The position numbers were made by a program, and so were the translations under genes. Below the pieces are notes generated by a model that saw nothing but the letters and a program-made list of their open reading frames with translations, made no database searches and was not told the DNA's origin. DNA of 64,000 nucleotides, from positions 1,240,001 to 1,304,000 of the forward strand of contig NZ_NPMR01000001.1 in the NCBI RefSeq assembly GCF_002245215.1. Reading direction: 5' to 3'. The stretch's first letter is position 1. Each line of letters starts with the position of its first letter. This document shows positions 8,387 to 14,812 of the stretch, piece after piece. This stretch comes from Microbacterium sp. Yaish 1. Lineage in GTDB: Bacteria > Actinomycetota > Actinomycetes > Actinomycetales > Microbacteriaceae.

Positions 8387-9523
8387 GTGCACGAGGCGCA
8401 GACGACTCCGGACGCCGCGACCGGCGACGATGAGTCGAGCGCGCCCGAGGGCGTCCGCCGCCCGGGGCGGGGTCGCCGGCGCGGCGAACGCAGCGGTCGC
8501 CGGCTCGCCCTCGACCTCACAGCGATCGGGCTCCTCTCGGTGCTCGCACTCGGTGCGCTGGGTGTCGGCGGTGTCGCCGTCTACCGCACGCTCTACAGTC
8601 CCGCGGCATTCGTCGAGCGCTACCTGTCGCTGCTGAGCAGCGGCAGCGCCGCCGACGCGCTGCGCCTGCCGGGCGTCGCGATGGACTCGGCCGAACTCGC
8701 CGCGGCGGAACTGCCGACGACGACATCCGAGGTGCTGCTGCGCCGCGCTGCCCTCGCACCCCTGTCGGACGTCTCGGTGATCGGCGAGCGCGTACGCGGC
8801 GACGTCACCGAGATCACCGTGACCTACCTCGCGAACGGTCACCGCGGCCGCACCCAGTTCGACGTCGAGCAGGACGGCTGGATCGGCATCGCCCCGGCGT
8901 GGCGCTTCGCCCACAGCCCGCTCTCGGCGATCGACCTCACGGTGCGAGGAGCCACCCGGTTCCAGGTCAACGGCTTCGAGCTCGACACCCGCCAGGTCGC
9001 ACCCGAGGGCGTGGATGCCGACCCGCTCGTGCCCGTCTCGATGCTCGTCTTCTCTCCCGGCGCCTACTCGATCTCGGTCGACACCCCGACGGCGCAGACG
9101 CCCGGGGTGGCCGTGCTCTCCGATGCTCCGCAGAAGGCGGTCCCCGTCGATCTGCAGACCCAGCCGACTCCGGAGTTCGTCGAGGTCGTGCAGGACCGCG
9201 TCGACGAGTTCCTCGCGTCGTGCGCGACGCAGCAGGTGCTGCAGCCGACGGGGTGCCCGTTCGGGTACTTCGTCCGCAACCGCGTCGAGGGCGCTCCGCA
9301 GTGGTCGATCGCGGAGAACCCGAAGATCGAGGTCGTGCCGGACGGCGCGCAGTGGGCCATCCCGAGCACCCGCGCCGTCGCCCACATCGACGTCGACATC
9401 CGCTCGATCTACGACGGGCGGCTCAACAAGGTGTCGGAGGACGTCGAGTTCTTCCTGACGGGCACGATCACGATCCTGCCCGACGGCACGGCATCCATCC
9501 AGGTGTCGGCCGACCAGGGCTGA
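8387..9523 (+). CDS. Membrane-anchored protein of unknown function
   Basis: Protein of 378 residues that I cannot assign to a characterised family. An Arg-rich cytoplasmic N-terminus of about 43 residues is followed by one hydrophobic segment (LTAIGLLSVLALGALGVGGVAV). The rest is likely an exported domain rich in beta-strand patterns, with two cysteines near residue 285. The segment after the anchor (AAFVERYLSLLSSGSAADALRLPG) resembles the DUF4878/lumazine-binding-like folds of exported actinobacterial proteins, but this is a weak impression. It is divergent from the helicase and convergent with the CtaG/CopD gene. Confidence 0.75.
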   Translation: MHEAQTTPDAATGDDESSAPEGVRRPGRGRRRGERSGRRLALDLTAIGLLSVLALGALGVGGVAVYRTLYSPAAFVERYLSLLSSGSAADALRLPGVAMDSAELAAAELPTTTSEVLLRRAALAPLSDVSVIGERVRGDVTEITVTYLANGHRGRTQFDVEQDGWIGIAPAWRFAHSPLSAIDLTVRGATRFQVNGFELDTRQVAPEGVDADPLVPVSMLVFSPGAYSISVDTPTAQTPGVAVLSDAPQKAVPVDLQTQPTPEFVEVVQDRVDEFLASCATQQVLQPTGCPFGYFVRNRVEGAPQWSIAENPKIEVVPDGAQWAIPSTRAVAHIDVDIRSIYDGRLNKVSEDVEFFLTGTITILPDGTASIQVSADQG

Positions 9524-9529
9524 GCGCGG

Positions 9530-11506
9530 TCAGCGGCTCCGCGCCGCGTCGCGGCGGGCGAGCTCGGCGAGGCGCTCGTTGTACTCCTCGAGCTCGGTGT
9601 CGCCGGCACGGTCGACCTGACGGTCGCGGCGGCGCTGCATCCGGTCATCCGATCGGCTCCACTGGATCGCGACCGTGATCGCGAGGATCAGGGTGGGGAT
9701 CTCGCCCACAGACCAGGCGACGCCGCCGCCGATGTACTGGTCCTCGAGCGGCGTCGGCCCCCAGGTTCGGCCCATCGACCCGAACCACTCCGCCGCGAAC
9801 ATCCCCGACGACATCATGATCGCGATGCCGAAGAAGGCGTGCATCGCCATGACCGCGATGAGAGTGAGGAGGCGGAACGGGTACGGCAGCCGGTAGGGCA
9901 CCGGGTCGATGCCGATCAGCGACAGCACGAACAGGTAGCCCGAGATGAGGAAGTGGACGACCATCCACTCGTGTCCGATGTGGTCGTACAGCGACCAGCG
10001 GAACAGGTCGGTGTAGTAGAAGACCCACAGCGAGCCGATGAACATGATCGACGCGAACGCCGGGTGCGTGACGACGCGCGAGAACGGGGTGTGCACGGCC
10101 CAGAGGATCCACTCGCGCCCGCCGCGCGACCCGTCGTCGCGCTTGCGGATGGCGCGGGCCGCCAGCGTCACCGGCGCCCCCGCCACGAGGCACAACGGGA
10201 TCGCCATCGACAGCAGCATGTGCCCGACCATGTGCAGGCTGAAGAGGTAGTCCTGGTAGGCGTTGATGGGCCCGCTGGTGACCCACAGCAGCAGGAGCAG
10301 GCCGAAGACCCACAGCGCCGTCCGGTAGATCGGCCAGCGGTCGCCGCGCTTGCGCAGGCGCCGGACACCGGCGAGGTAGAAGAACAGGCCGAAGCCGACG
10401 GCGAAGACCCAGAGCAGGTCGACATCCCACATCGTGAACCAGCGGTCGATCGTCAGCTCGGGAGGCAGCACGGTGCCGGTCAGGATCTGGGCCGGTGTCT
10501 GCTGCTCGGGAAGGGTCGTGTCGACGGGCGGAGGCGTGCGCGCGAGCGCGGCGGCAGCTCCGCTCGCGATGCCCATGAAGACGATCTCGACGGTGACGAG
10601 CAGCCAGAACACCCGCGCCGCGCCCGACGAGGCGAGCTTGGTGATGAGCCGGCCGCGATACGAGGCGCCGAGGACGCCCATCGCGATGAGGGCGACGACC
10701 TTGACAAGCAGCAGCGCGCCGTATGGCGAGAGCAGGTTGGCGGGCGAGAGGATCGCGACGGCGGCGCGGACCGTTCCCGAGACCGCGACCACGATGAAGG
10801 CGACGAGCGCGATGCTCGAGTAGCGCGACACGATCGCGACCATGTCGGCCCGCTCGACGACGGGCCGGATGATGACGAGCAGCAGCAGGCCGCCGAGCCA
10901 GACCGCGGCGGCGACGATGTGCAGGGCGAGCGCGGTGACGGCGATGTTGTGGTTCGCCTCCTCGCCGGAGTGCCCCTGGGTCGCCATCGGGATGAGGGAT
11001 GCCGCCGCGAGGATGCCGACGATGAGCGTCGAGGTCCAGCCGCGGACGGCGAACGTGAGCACCGTGAGCACGGCGCCGGCGATCGTCGTCAGCAGCCAGG
11101 CGCGCCCGGCCTCGGTGTCGACGAGGAACCGGCCGAGCTGCTGGCCGAACTCCGCGCTGGCACTGGGGGCTGCGCCCAGCAGGTTGAGGAAGGTGAAGAA
11201 CGCGGTGCCCGCGCTCGCGACGGTGAAGATCGCCGCCGAGATCGACGCGGTGTCGAGGGCCGTCTCGAACGGGCGCTCCCCCGCGCGCAGGGCGAACAGG
11301 GCCACGACGAGGGATCCGACCATGCCGGCTGCCGCCAGATTGACGAGCAGCTTGATGATCGGCAGACCCCACCGGACGATGGGTCCGGGGTCGAGCAGCT
11401 GCAGCGGGGCGGCGCCGCCACCGGCCGCGAGGCCGATGAGGACGACGATGAGAGCCGACACAGCGAGGATCGCCGGTCCGGCGAGACGCTGCGCTCGGGA
11501 TTCCAC
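9530..11506 (-). CDS. CopD/CtaG fusion membrane protein, cytochrome oxidase assembly/copper
   Basis: Polytopic membrane protein of 658 residues that joins an N-terminal CopD-like copper-transport domain to a C-terminal caa3-type CtaG domain, an arrangement common in Actinobacteria. The CopD part is roughly residues 1-330, with conserved ALHIVAAAVWLGGLLLL. The CtaG part carries HMVGHMLLSMAIPLCL and later histidines in membrane segments. Its role is presumably delivery of copper for assembly of the cytochrome oxidase CuB centre. The start is GTG 11506, with TAGGCT 6 nt upstream and no Shine-Dalgarno. Confidence 0.9.
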   Translation of the reverse strand: MESRAQRLAGPAILAVSALIVVLIGLAAGGGAAPLQLLDPGPIVRWGLPIIKLLVNLAAAGMVGSLVVALFALRAGERPFETALDTASISAAIFTVASAGTAFFTFLNLLGAAPSASAEFGQQLGRFLVDTEAGRAWLLTTIAGAVLTVLTFAVRGWTSTLIVGILAAASLIPMATQGHSGEEANHNIAVTALALHIVAAAVWLGGLLLLVIIRPVVERADMVAIVSRYSSIALVAFIVVAVSGTVRAAVAILSPANLLSPYGALLLVKVVALIAMGVLGASYRGRLITKLASSGAARVFWLLVTVEIVFMGIASGAAAALARTPPPVDTTLPEQQTPAQILTGTVLPPELTIDRWFTMWDVDLLWVFAVGFGLFFYLAGVRRLRKRGDRWPIYRTALWVFGLLLLLWVTSGPINAYQDYLFSLHMVGHMLLSMAIPLCLVAGAPVTLAARAIRKRDDGSRGGREWILWAVHTPFSRVVTHPAFASIMFIGSLWVFYYTDLFRWSLYDHIGHEWMVVHFLISGYLFVLSLIGIDPVPYRLPYPFRLLTLIAVMAMHAFFGIAIMMSSGMFAAEWFGSMGRTWGPTPLEDQYIGGGVAWSVGEIPTLILAITVAIQWSRSDDRMQRRRDRQVDRAGDTELEEYNERLAELARRDAARSR

Positions 11507-11512
11507 CCCACC

Positions 11513-11518
11513 AGCCTA
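11513..11518 (-). promoter_or_regulatory. Putative -10 box, leaderless CtaG/CopD gene
   Basis: TAGGCT on the minus strand lies 6 nt before GTG 11506. No ribosome binding site is present. Confidence 0.4.
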
Positions 11519-11540
11519 CGGCGGCCGGACACCCCGGGCC

Positions 11541-11564
11541 TCTCAGCCTCTCAGCCTCTCAGCC
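11541..11564. repeat. Three tandem copies of an 8-bp unit
   Basis: TCTCAGCC is repeated three times without interruption in the short intergenic region between the HU gene and the CtaG/CopD gene. This is a candidate variable-number repeat. Confidence 0.8.
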
Positions 11565-11595
11565 TCGAGGTCCCAGGCGGGCGCGGCGGGAACGA

Positions 11596-11627
11596 CGGAG
11601 GGGGATGCCGTACGGCATCCCCCTCCG
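11596..11627 (-). terminator. Perfect 32-bp hairpin downstream of the HU gene
   Basis: Two perfectly complementary 16-nt arms (left arm CGGAGGGGGATGCCGT) form a continuous palindrome 15 bp after the HU stop codon. There is no clear U-run, which is common for terminators in high-GC Actinobacteria. The likely role is termination or protection of the HU transcript. Confidence 0.7.
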
Positions 11628-11642
11628 GTGAATCGTCGTCGA

Positions 11643-11930
11643 TTACTTGACGGCGGCCTTCAGCTTCGAGCCGGCGGTCACCTTGACGCGCTTGCCCGCG
11701 GCGATCTTGATCTCCTCGCCGGTCTGCGGGTTGCGGCCGGTGCGAGCGGCGGTGTCGACCTGCTCGAAGGCGATCCAGCCCGGGATCGAGACCTTGCTGC
11801 CCTTGGCGACGGCCTCGGAGACGGTCGTGAAGAGCGAGTCGAGCACGCCCGAGACGGCGGCCTGGCTCTGACCGGTGGCGCTGGCGATGCTCGCGACGAG
11901 CTCGGTCTTGGTGATGGACTTGTCAGCCAT
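11643..11930 (-). CDS. HU-family DNA-binding protein
   Basis: Nucleoid-associated histone-like protein of 95 residues. It has the HU dimerisation helices (MADKSITKTELVASIA), the beta-arm motif GRNPQTGEEIKIAAGKRV, and the basic C-terminus GSKLKAAVK. It lacks the long lysine/alanine tail found in mycobacterial HupB. ATG 11930 is preceded by GGAGGA at good spacing. It stands as a single-gene unit with its own promoter and terminator. Confidence 0.95.
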   Translation of the reverse strand: MADKSITKTELVASIASATGQSQAAVSGVLDSLFTTVSEAVAKGSKVSIPGWIAFEQVDTAARTGRNPQTGEEIKIAAGKRVKVTAGSKLKAAVK

Positions 11931-12029
11931 AGGGTTGTCCTCCAGACGGCGGACGACGGACGCGCCGCCGACAGCGTGGGTGGTTCCCGGGGGACTCGCG
12001 TCCCGCGGTTGGTCGTTCGACCGGTCCCG

Positions 12030-12052
12030 AATATACGCGGATTCCGCGGAAT
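12030..12052 (-). promoter_or_regulatory. HU gene promoter region with palindrome
   Basis: On the minus strand TATATT (12035-12030) is a strong -10 candidate about 100 bp upstream of the HU start. A perfect 12-bp palindrome, ATTCCGCGGAAT, lies directly upstream (12041-12052). No good -35 box was found. The stretch is markedly more AT-rich than its surroundings. Confidence 0.5.
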
Positions 12053-12163
12053 TTCGCGGATTTACCGGCATCCGGGGGTGCTTTCACCCGGCGTGTCGCC
12101 CGTTTTCGGGGCCCGTGGGACCAATGTGACGTCCGCGCGGGGTCGCCGGGGTCGGCTCGACGG

Positions 12164-13282
12164 TCAGATCCGGCGCAGTGCCGCGACGACCTCGGCCTCC
12201 CACCGCCGTGCCGCGGGAAGCGCTCCGACGAAGATCGGGGTGTCGTGCGTGACCCCGAGATACCGGGTCGCGCTCGCCTCGACGCCGGCGCGGCGCAGCT
12301 TCGCGGCGTAAGCCGCGCCGTCGCTGCGCAGCGGGTCGTACTCCGCGGTCAGGATCACCGCCGGCGGCAGGTCGGCGAGCGAGTCGGCACGCATCGGCGA
12401 TGCGTAGGACTCGTGCGCCCGCGAGCGGTCGCCGAGATACGTGCGGGCGACCGAGACCAGCTCGCGCACGGCGATGAACGCCGGGATGCCGAGGGCGTAT
12501 GTCGCGCGCAGATCGATGAATCGCCCCGTGAGGTCGGTCACCGGCACCTCGAGGATCTGCGCCGCGACGGGAAGCCGCGCCCGATCGCGGTTCATGAGGG
12601 TCAGGACCGCCGCGATGTTGCCGCCCGCCGACGACCCCGAGATGCCGACGCGGTCCGGGTCGACGCCGAGCGTCGCCGCCTCGCCGTGCAGCCACTCCCA
12701 CGCGGCGTACGCCTGCTCGATCTGGGTCGGGTAGCGGTGCTCGGGTGCGAGCGAGTAGTCGACCGCGACGAGGACGACACCGGATGCCTCGGCACGGCGC
12801 CGGCACGCGGCATCCGCCGTCGGGTAGTCGATGCCGCCGATACGGAAGGCGCCGCCGCCGAGGACCAGGCACGCGGGCGCGGGCTCGCCGGCGACGAGGG
12901 TGCTCGGACGGTAGACCCGCACACGCACGTCGGGGTAGCCGGGCACCGGGACGACGTGCTCGGACGTCTCGATCGCGGGGCCCGGCGTTCCGACTGTGCG
13001 GAGCTCCTGGCGGTCCCAGGCGAGCGCGGCCTTGCGGTGACGCTCGCGCGGCGTGAGCGGGCGCTTGCCCGCGGGCTTCGCAGGGGCGGGGGTGGGGGCC
13101 GGGGCCGGGACGGGGGCGGGGGCTGGGCTGGGGGCCGTGCCCGGTACGCCCTCCGCGGCCGGAGATCGCGGGATCCGCGGCATCCGCTCGGCCACCGCTG
13201 ACGTGACCGAACGCCAGGCCTGCCGCAGGAGGTAGCGCCGGTGCGTGCGCAGCCGCTCCGCGAAGAACGGATCCAACGGCAT
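12164..13282 (-). CDS. Alpha/beta hydrolase, hormone-sensitive-lipase-like esterase
   Basis: Esterase-type hydrolase of 372 residues. Nucleophile elbow GSSAGG, acid DPLRSDG and C-terminal His (VTHDTPIF) give a complete Ser-Asp-His set. The family oxyanion motif HGGG reads LGGG here, so its first histidine is replaced by leucine. Between residues about 43 and 70 there is a Pro-Ala-rich low-complexity linker encoded by a G/C-rich repeat. ATG 13282 sits just after the stop of the small upstream membrane-protein gene. The substrate is unknown; short acyl esters are typical of the family. Confidence 0.86.
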   Translation of the reverse strand: MPLDPFFAERLRTHRRYLLRQAWRSVTSAVAERMPRIPRSPAAEGVPGTAPSPAPAPVPAPAPTPAPAKPAGKRPLTPRERHRKAALAWDRQELRTVGTPGPAIETSEHVVPVPGYPDVRVRVYRPSTLVAGEPAPACLVLGGGAFRIGGIDYPTADAACRRRAEASGVVLVAVDYSLAPEHRYPTQIEQAYAAWEWLHGEAATLGVDPDRVGISGSSAGGNIAAVLTLMNRDRARLPVAAQILEVPVTDLTGRFIDLRATYALGIPAFIAVRELVSVARTYLGDRSRAHESYASPMRADSLADLPPAVILTAEYDPLRSDGAAYAAKLRRAGVEASATRYLGVTHDTPIFVGALPAARRWEAEVVAALRRI

Positions 13283-13284
13283 GG

Positions 13285-13413
13285 TCAGTCTCCGTCCGCG
13301 CGCTCAGTGCGCTCGTCGAGCTCGCGCAACCGCCGGAGCTTCGACCAGGGCACGAAGACGATCCACATCACCGACGCGATCGCGCCGCCCATGATCATCG
13401 AGCTGATGTCCAT
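13285..13413 (-). CDS. Small single-span membrane protein
   Basis: Putative 42-residue protein with one transmembrane helix (IMGGAIASVMWIVFVPWSKL) and a charged tail rich in Arg, Glu and Asp. It ends 2 bp before the esterase start, so the two are probably cotranscribed. The ribosome binding site is weak (GGAG one base before the ATG). It resembles small actinobacterial membrane proteins with no known role. Confidence 0.6.
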   Translation of the reverse strand: MDISSMIMGGAIASVMWIVFVPWSKLRRLRELDERTERADGD

Positions 13414-13808
13414 GCTCCGACCGTAGCCGTTGGCGCGGATACCCGTCCCGAACGCAGGCTCGAAGCCACCCGGTGGGCCCCGCCGACGGTTGTGGCGACG
13501 CCCAGCCTGTTCACGGCCCCGGGCCGGGGCGGGGTGAGCCAGGCACGGCCGGGGTGGGCCGGACTGGGTCGGGGTGCGCAAGGCCGGGGTGGGCCAGGGC
13601 CGGCGGGGCATGCCGAACTCCAGCCGAGCCGAGGCGCCCGAACCGGCGGCCCGAACCGGCGGACTGCGTGCCGAATACAGGCTCAGCGGGGCTCGCGCGC
13701 CCCGCAGCAGCCGGATCCCGGGGCTCAGCCTGTCGACGGCACCGACGGCACAGCCGAACTGCGCCGCACACTCCGGCCCGGGCACAGCCCGGCACGGCCG
13801 GGAACGAC
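13414..13808. other. Gene-free G-rich region
   Basis: I find no convincing gene in these roughly 400 bases. The stretch is very rich in runs of G on the plus strand and carries a 14-bp direct repeat, GGCCGGGGTGGGCC, at 13547-13560 and 13582-13595. Long open frames here lack start signals and family resemblance, and they extend across the rpsN terminator. The G-runs could form quadruplex structures. Confidence 0.5.
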
Positions 13809-13844
13809 GAAGCCCCCGTCCCGACGAATCGGGGCGGGGGCTTC
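13809..13844 (-). terminator. Terminator hairpin of the rpmB-rpmG-rpsN operon
   Basis: A 16-bp stem with one G-U pair and a 4-nt loop (arms GAAGCCCCCGTCCCGA and TCGGGGCGGGGGCTTC) lies 20 bp after the rpsN stop. Confidence 0.8.
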
Positions 13845-13864
13845 GGCGCTGTGTTGCAGGCCGC

Positions 13865-14170
13865 TTACCAGCTCGACTTGGTCACACCGGGCAGCTCGCC
13901 CTTGTGCGCCATGTCGCGGAAGCGGACGCGCGAGATGCCGAACTTCGAGAGGTGTCCACGGGGGCGACCGTCGATCGCGTCGCGCTTGCGGACGCGAACC
14001 GGCGACGCGTTGCGCGGGAGCTTCTGCAGGCCGACGCGGGCGGCCTCGCGGGCCTCGTCGGTCGCGTTCGGGTCGACGAGGGTCTTCTTCAGCTCGGCAC
14101 GCTTCTCGGCGTAGCGGGCGACGACCTCTTCACGCTGGTTGTTGCGCGCGATCTTGCTCTTCTTAGCCAT
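13865..14170 (-). CDS. rpsN: 30S ribosomal protein S14, zinc-independent type
   Basis: Ribosomal protein S14 of 101 residues, the long form. It has the conserved C-terminal signature ([21 protein letters not shown]) and contains no cysteine, so it lacks the zinc ribbon of the short C+ form. It binds 16S rRNA in the small-subunit head. It is third in the rpmB-rpmG-rpsN operon, 4 bp after rpmG. Whether another zinc-type S14 exists elsewhere in the genome cannot be seen here. Confidence 0.97.
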   Translation of the reverse strand: MAKKSKIARNNQREEVVARYAEKRAELKKTLVDPNATDEAREAARVGLQKLPRNASPVRVRKRDAIDGRPRGHLSKFGISRVRFRDMAHKGELPGVTKSSW

Positions 14171-14174
14171 GAGA

Positions 14175-14345
14175 TCAGCGCTCCTCTCGGAATTCGACGT
14201 GCTTGCGGATCACCGGGTCGTACTTCTTCAGCACGATGCGGTCGGGGTTGTTGCGACGGTTCTTGCGCGTCACATAGGTGTACCCCGTACCGGCGGTCGA
14301 ACGGAGCTTGATGATCGGACGGACGTCCTGAGCCTTCTTCGCCAT
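14175..14345 (-). CDS. rpmG: 50S ribosomal protein L33, zinc-independent type
   Basis: Ribosomal protein L33 of 56 residues beginning [20 protein letters not shown]. It has no cysteines, so it is the C- form that does not bind zinc. Its ATG overlaps the TAA of rpmB by one base (TAATG), which implies translational coupling. Confidence 0.97.
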   Translation of the reverse strand: MAKKAQDVRPIIKLRSTAGTGYTYVTRKNRRNNPDRIVLKKYDPVIRKHVEFREER

Positions 14346-14581
14346 TAGAGCTTCACACCCTTCGCGATGAGGTCCTTCACGACCGATTCGATGCCGCGGG
14401 CGTCGATGACCTTGATGCCCTTAGCCGACACGTTCAGCGTGATCTTGCGACCGAGCGAAGGAACGTAGTAGGTCTTCTTCTGCACGTTCGGGTCGAAGCG
14501 GCGCTTCGTCCGGCGGTGCGAGTGCGAGATGTTGTGACCGAAGCCGGGAACTGCTCCGGTCACCTGGCACACTGCTGCCAT
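14345..14581 (-). CDS. rpmB: 50S ribosomal protein L28
   Basis: Ribosomal protein L28 of 78 residues with the diagnostic start [19 protein letters not shown] and an [10 protein letters not shown] motif. It has one cysteine only, so no CxxC zinc pair. ATG 14581 is preceded by AAGGAG at good spacing; an upstream in-frame ATG lacks such a site. It is first in the operon with rpmG and rpsN. In several Actinobacteria this gene set is controlled by Zur, but I found no Zur-like box upstream here. Confidence 0.97.
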   Translation of the reverse strand: MAAVCQVTGAVPGFGHNISHSHRRTKRRFDPNVQKKTYYVPSLGRKITLNVSAKGIKVIDARGIESVVKDLIAKGVKL

Positions 14582-14721
14582 AGTGATTCTCCTTAGTACC
14601 GTGACACCGGACGGTGCCACCCAAGATCCCTTGTCTGCACCCGCGCCTCATCCGGCCGTTTCGGGCATGTGATGGGGAGTGGGTACGTACTGCGTGCTGG
14701 AGTGCGCGCAGACAAACAGTC

Positions 14722-14727
14722 AGTCTA
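14722..14727 (-). promoter_or_regulatory. Putative -10 box of the rpmB-rpmG-rpsN operon
   Basis: TAGACT on the minus strand has a weak TCAAGG 18 nt upstream as -35 and lies about 140 bp before rpmB. The leader between them is GC-rich and has no evident regulatory palindrome. Confidence 0.4.
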
Positions 14728-14800
14728 GCACGCGGCGGCGTGTCGCCTTGACCGTGCGCCCCGTCCGGAGGCGCCGGGATGCCGCGTCGGCGAGGTCTGA

Positions 14801-14806
14801 CATACT
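14801..14806 (+). promoter_or_regulatory. Putative -10 box, leaderless helicase-like gene
   Basis: CATACT lies 6 nt before ATG 14813. There is no Shine-Dalgarno. Confidence 0.4.
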
Positions 14807-14812
14807 GCCGCT

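Noticed and set aside
9839..11650. A 603-residue open frame on the plus strand, opposite the CtaG/CopD gene
   Set aside because: Its composition is dominated by Arg, Asp and Gly repeats typical of a shadow frame in high-GC DNA. The minus-strand frame encodes a clear membrane protein family.
13473..14311. Several overlapping plus-strand frames through the G-rich intergenic region and rpsN
   Set aside because: They cross the rpsN terminator and run antisense to ribosomal protein genes. The sequences are low-complexity Arg/Gly/Pro without a ribosome binding site.
14582..14812. Zur-regulated promoter upstream of rpmB
   Set aside because: No AT-rich palindrome resembling the Zur consensus is present in this interval.
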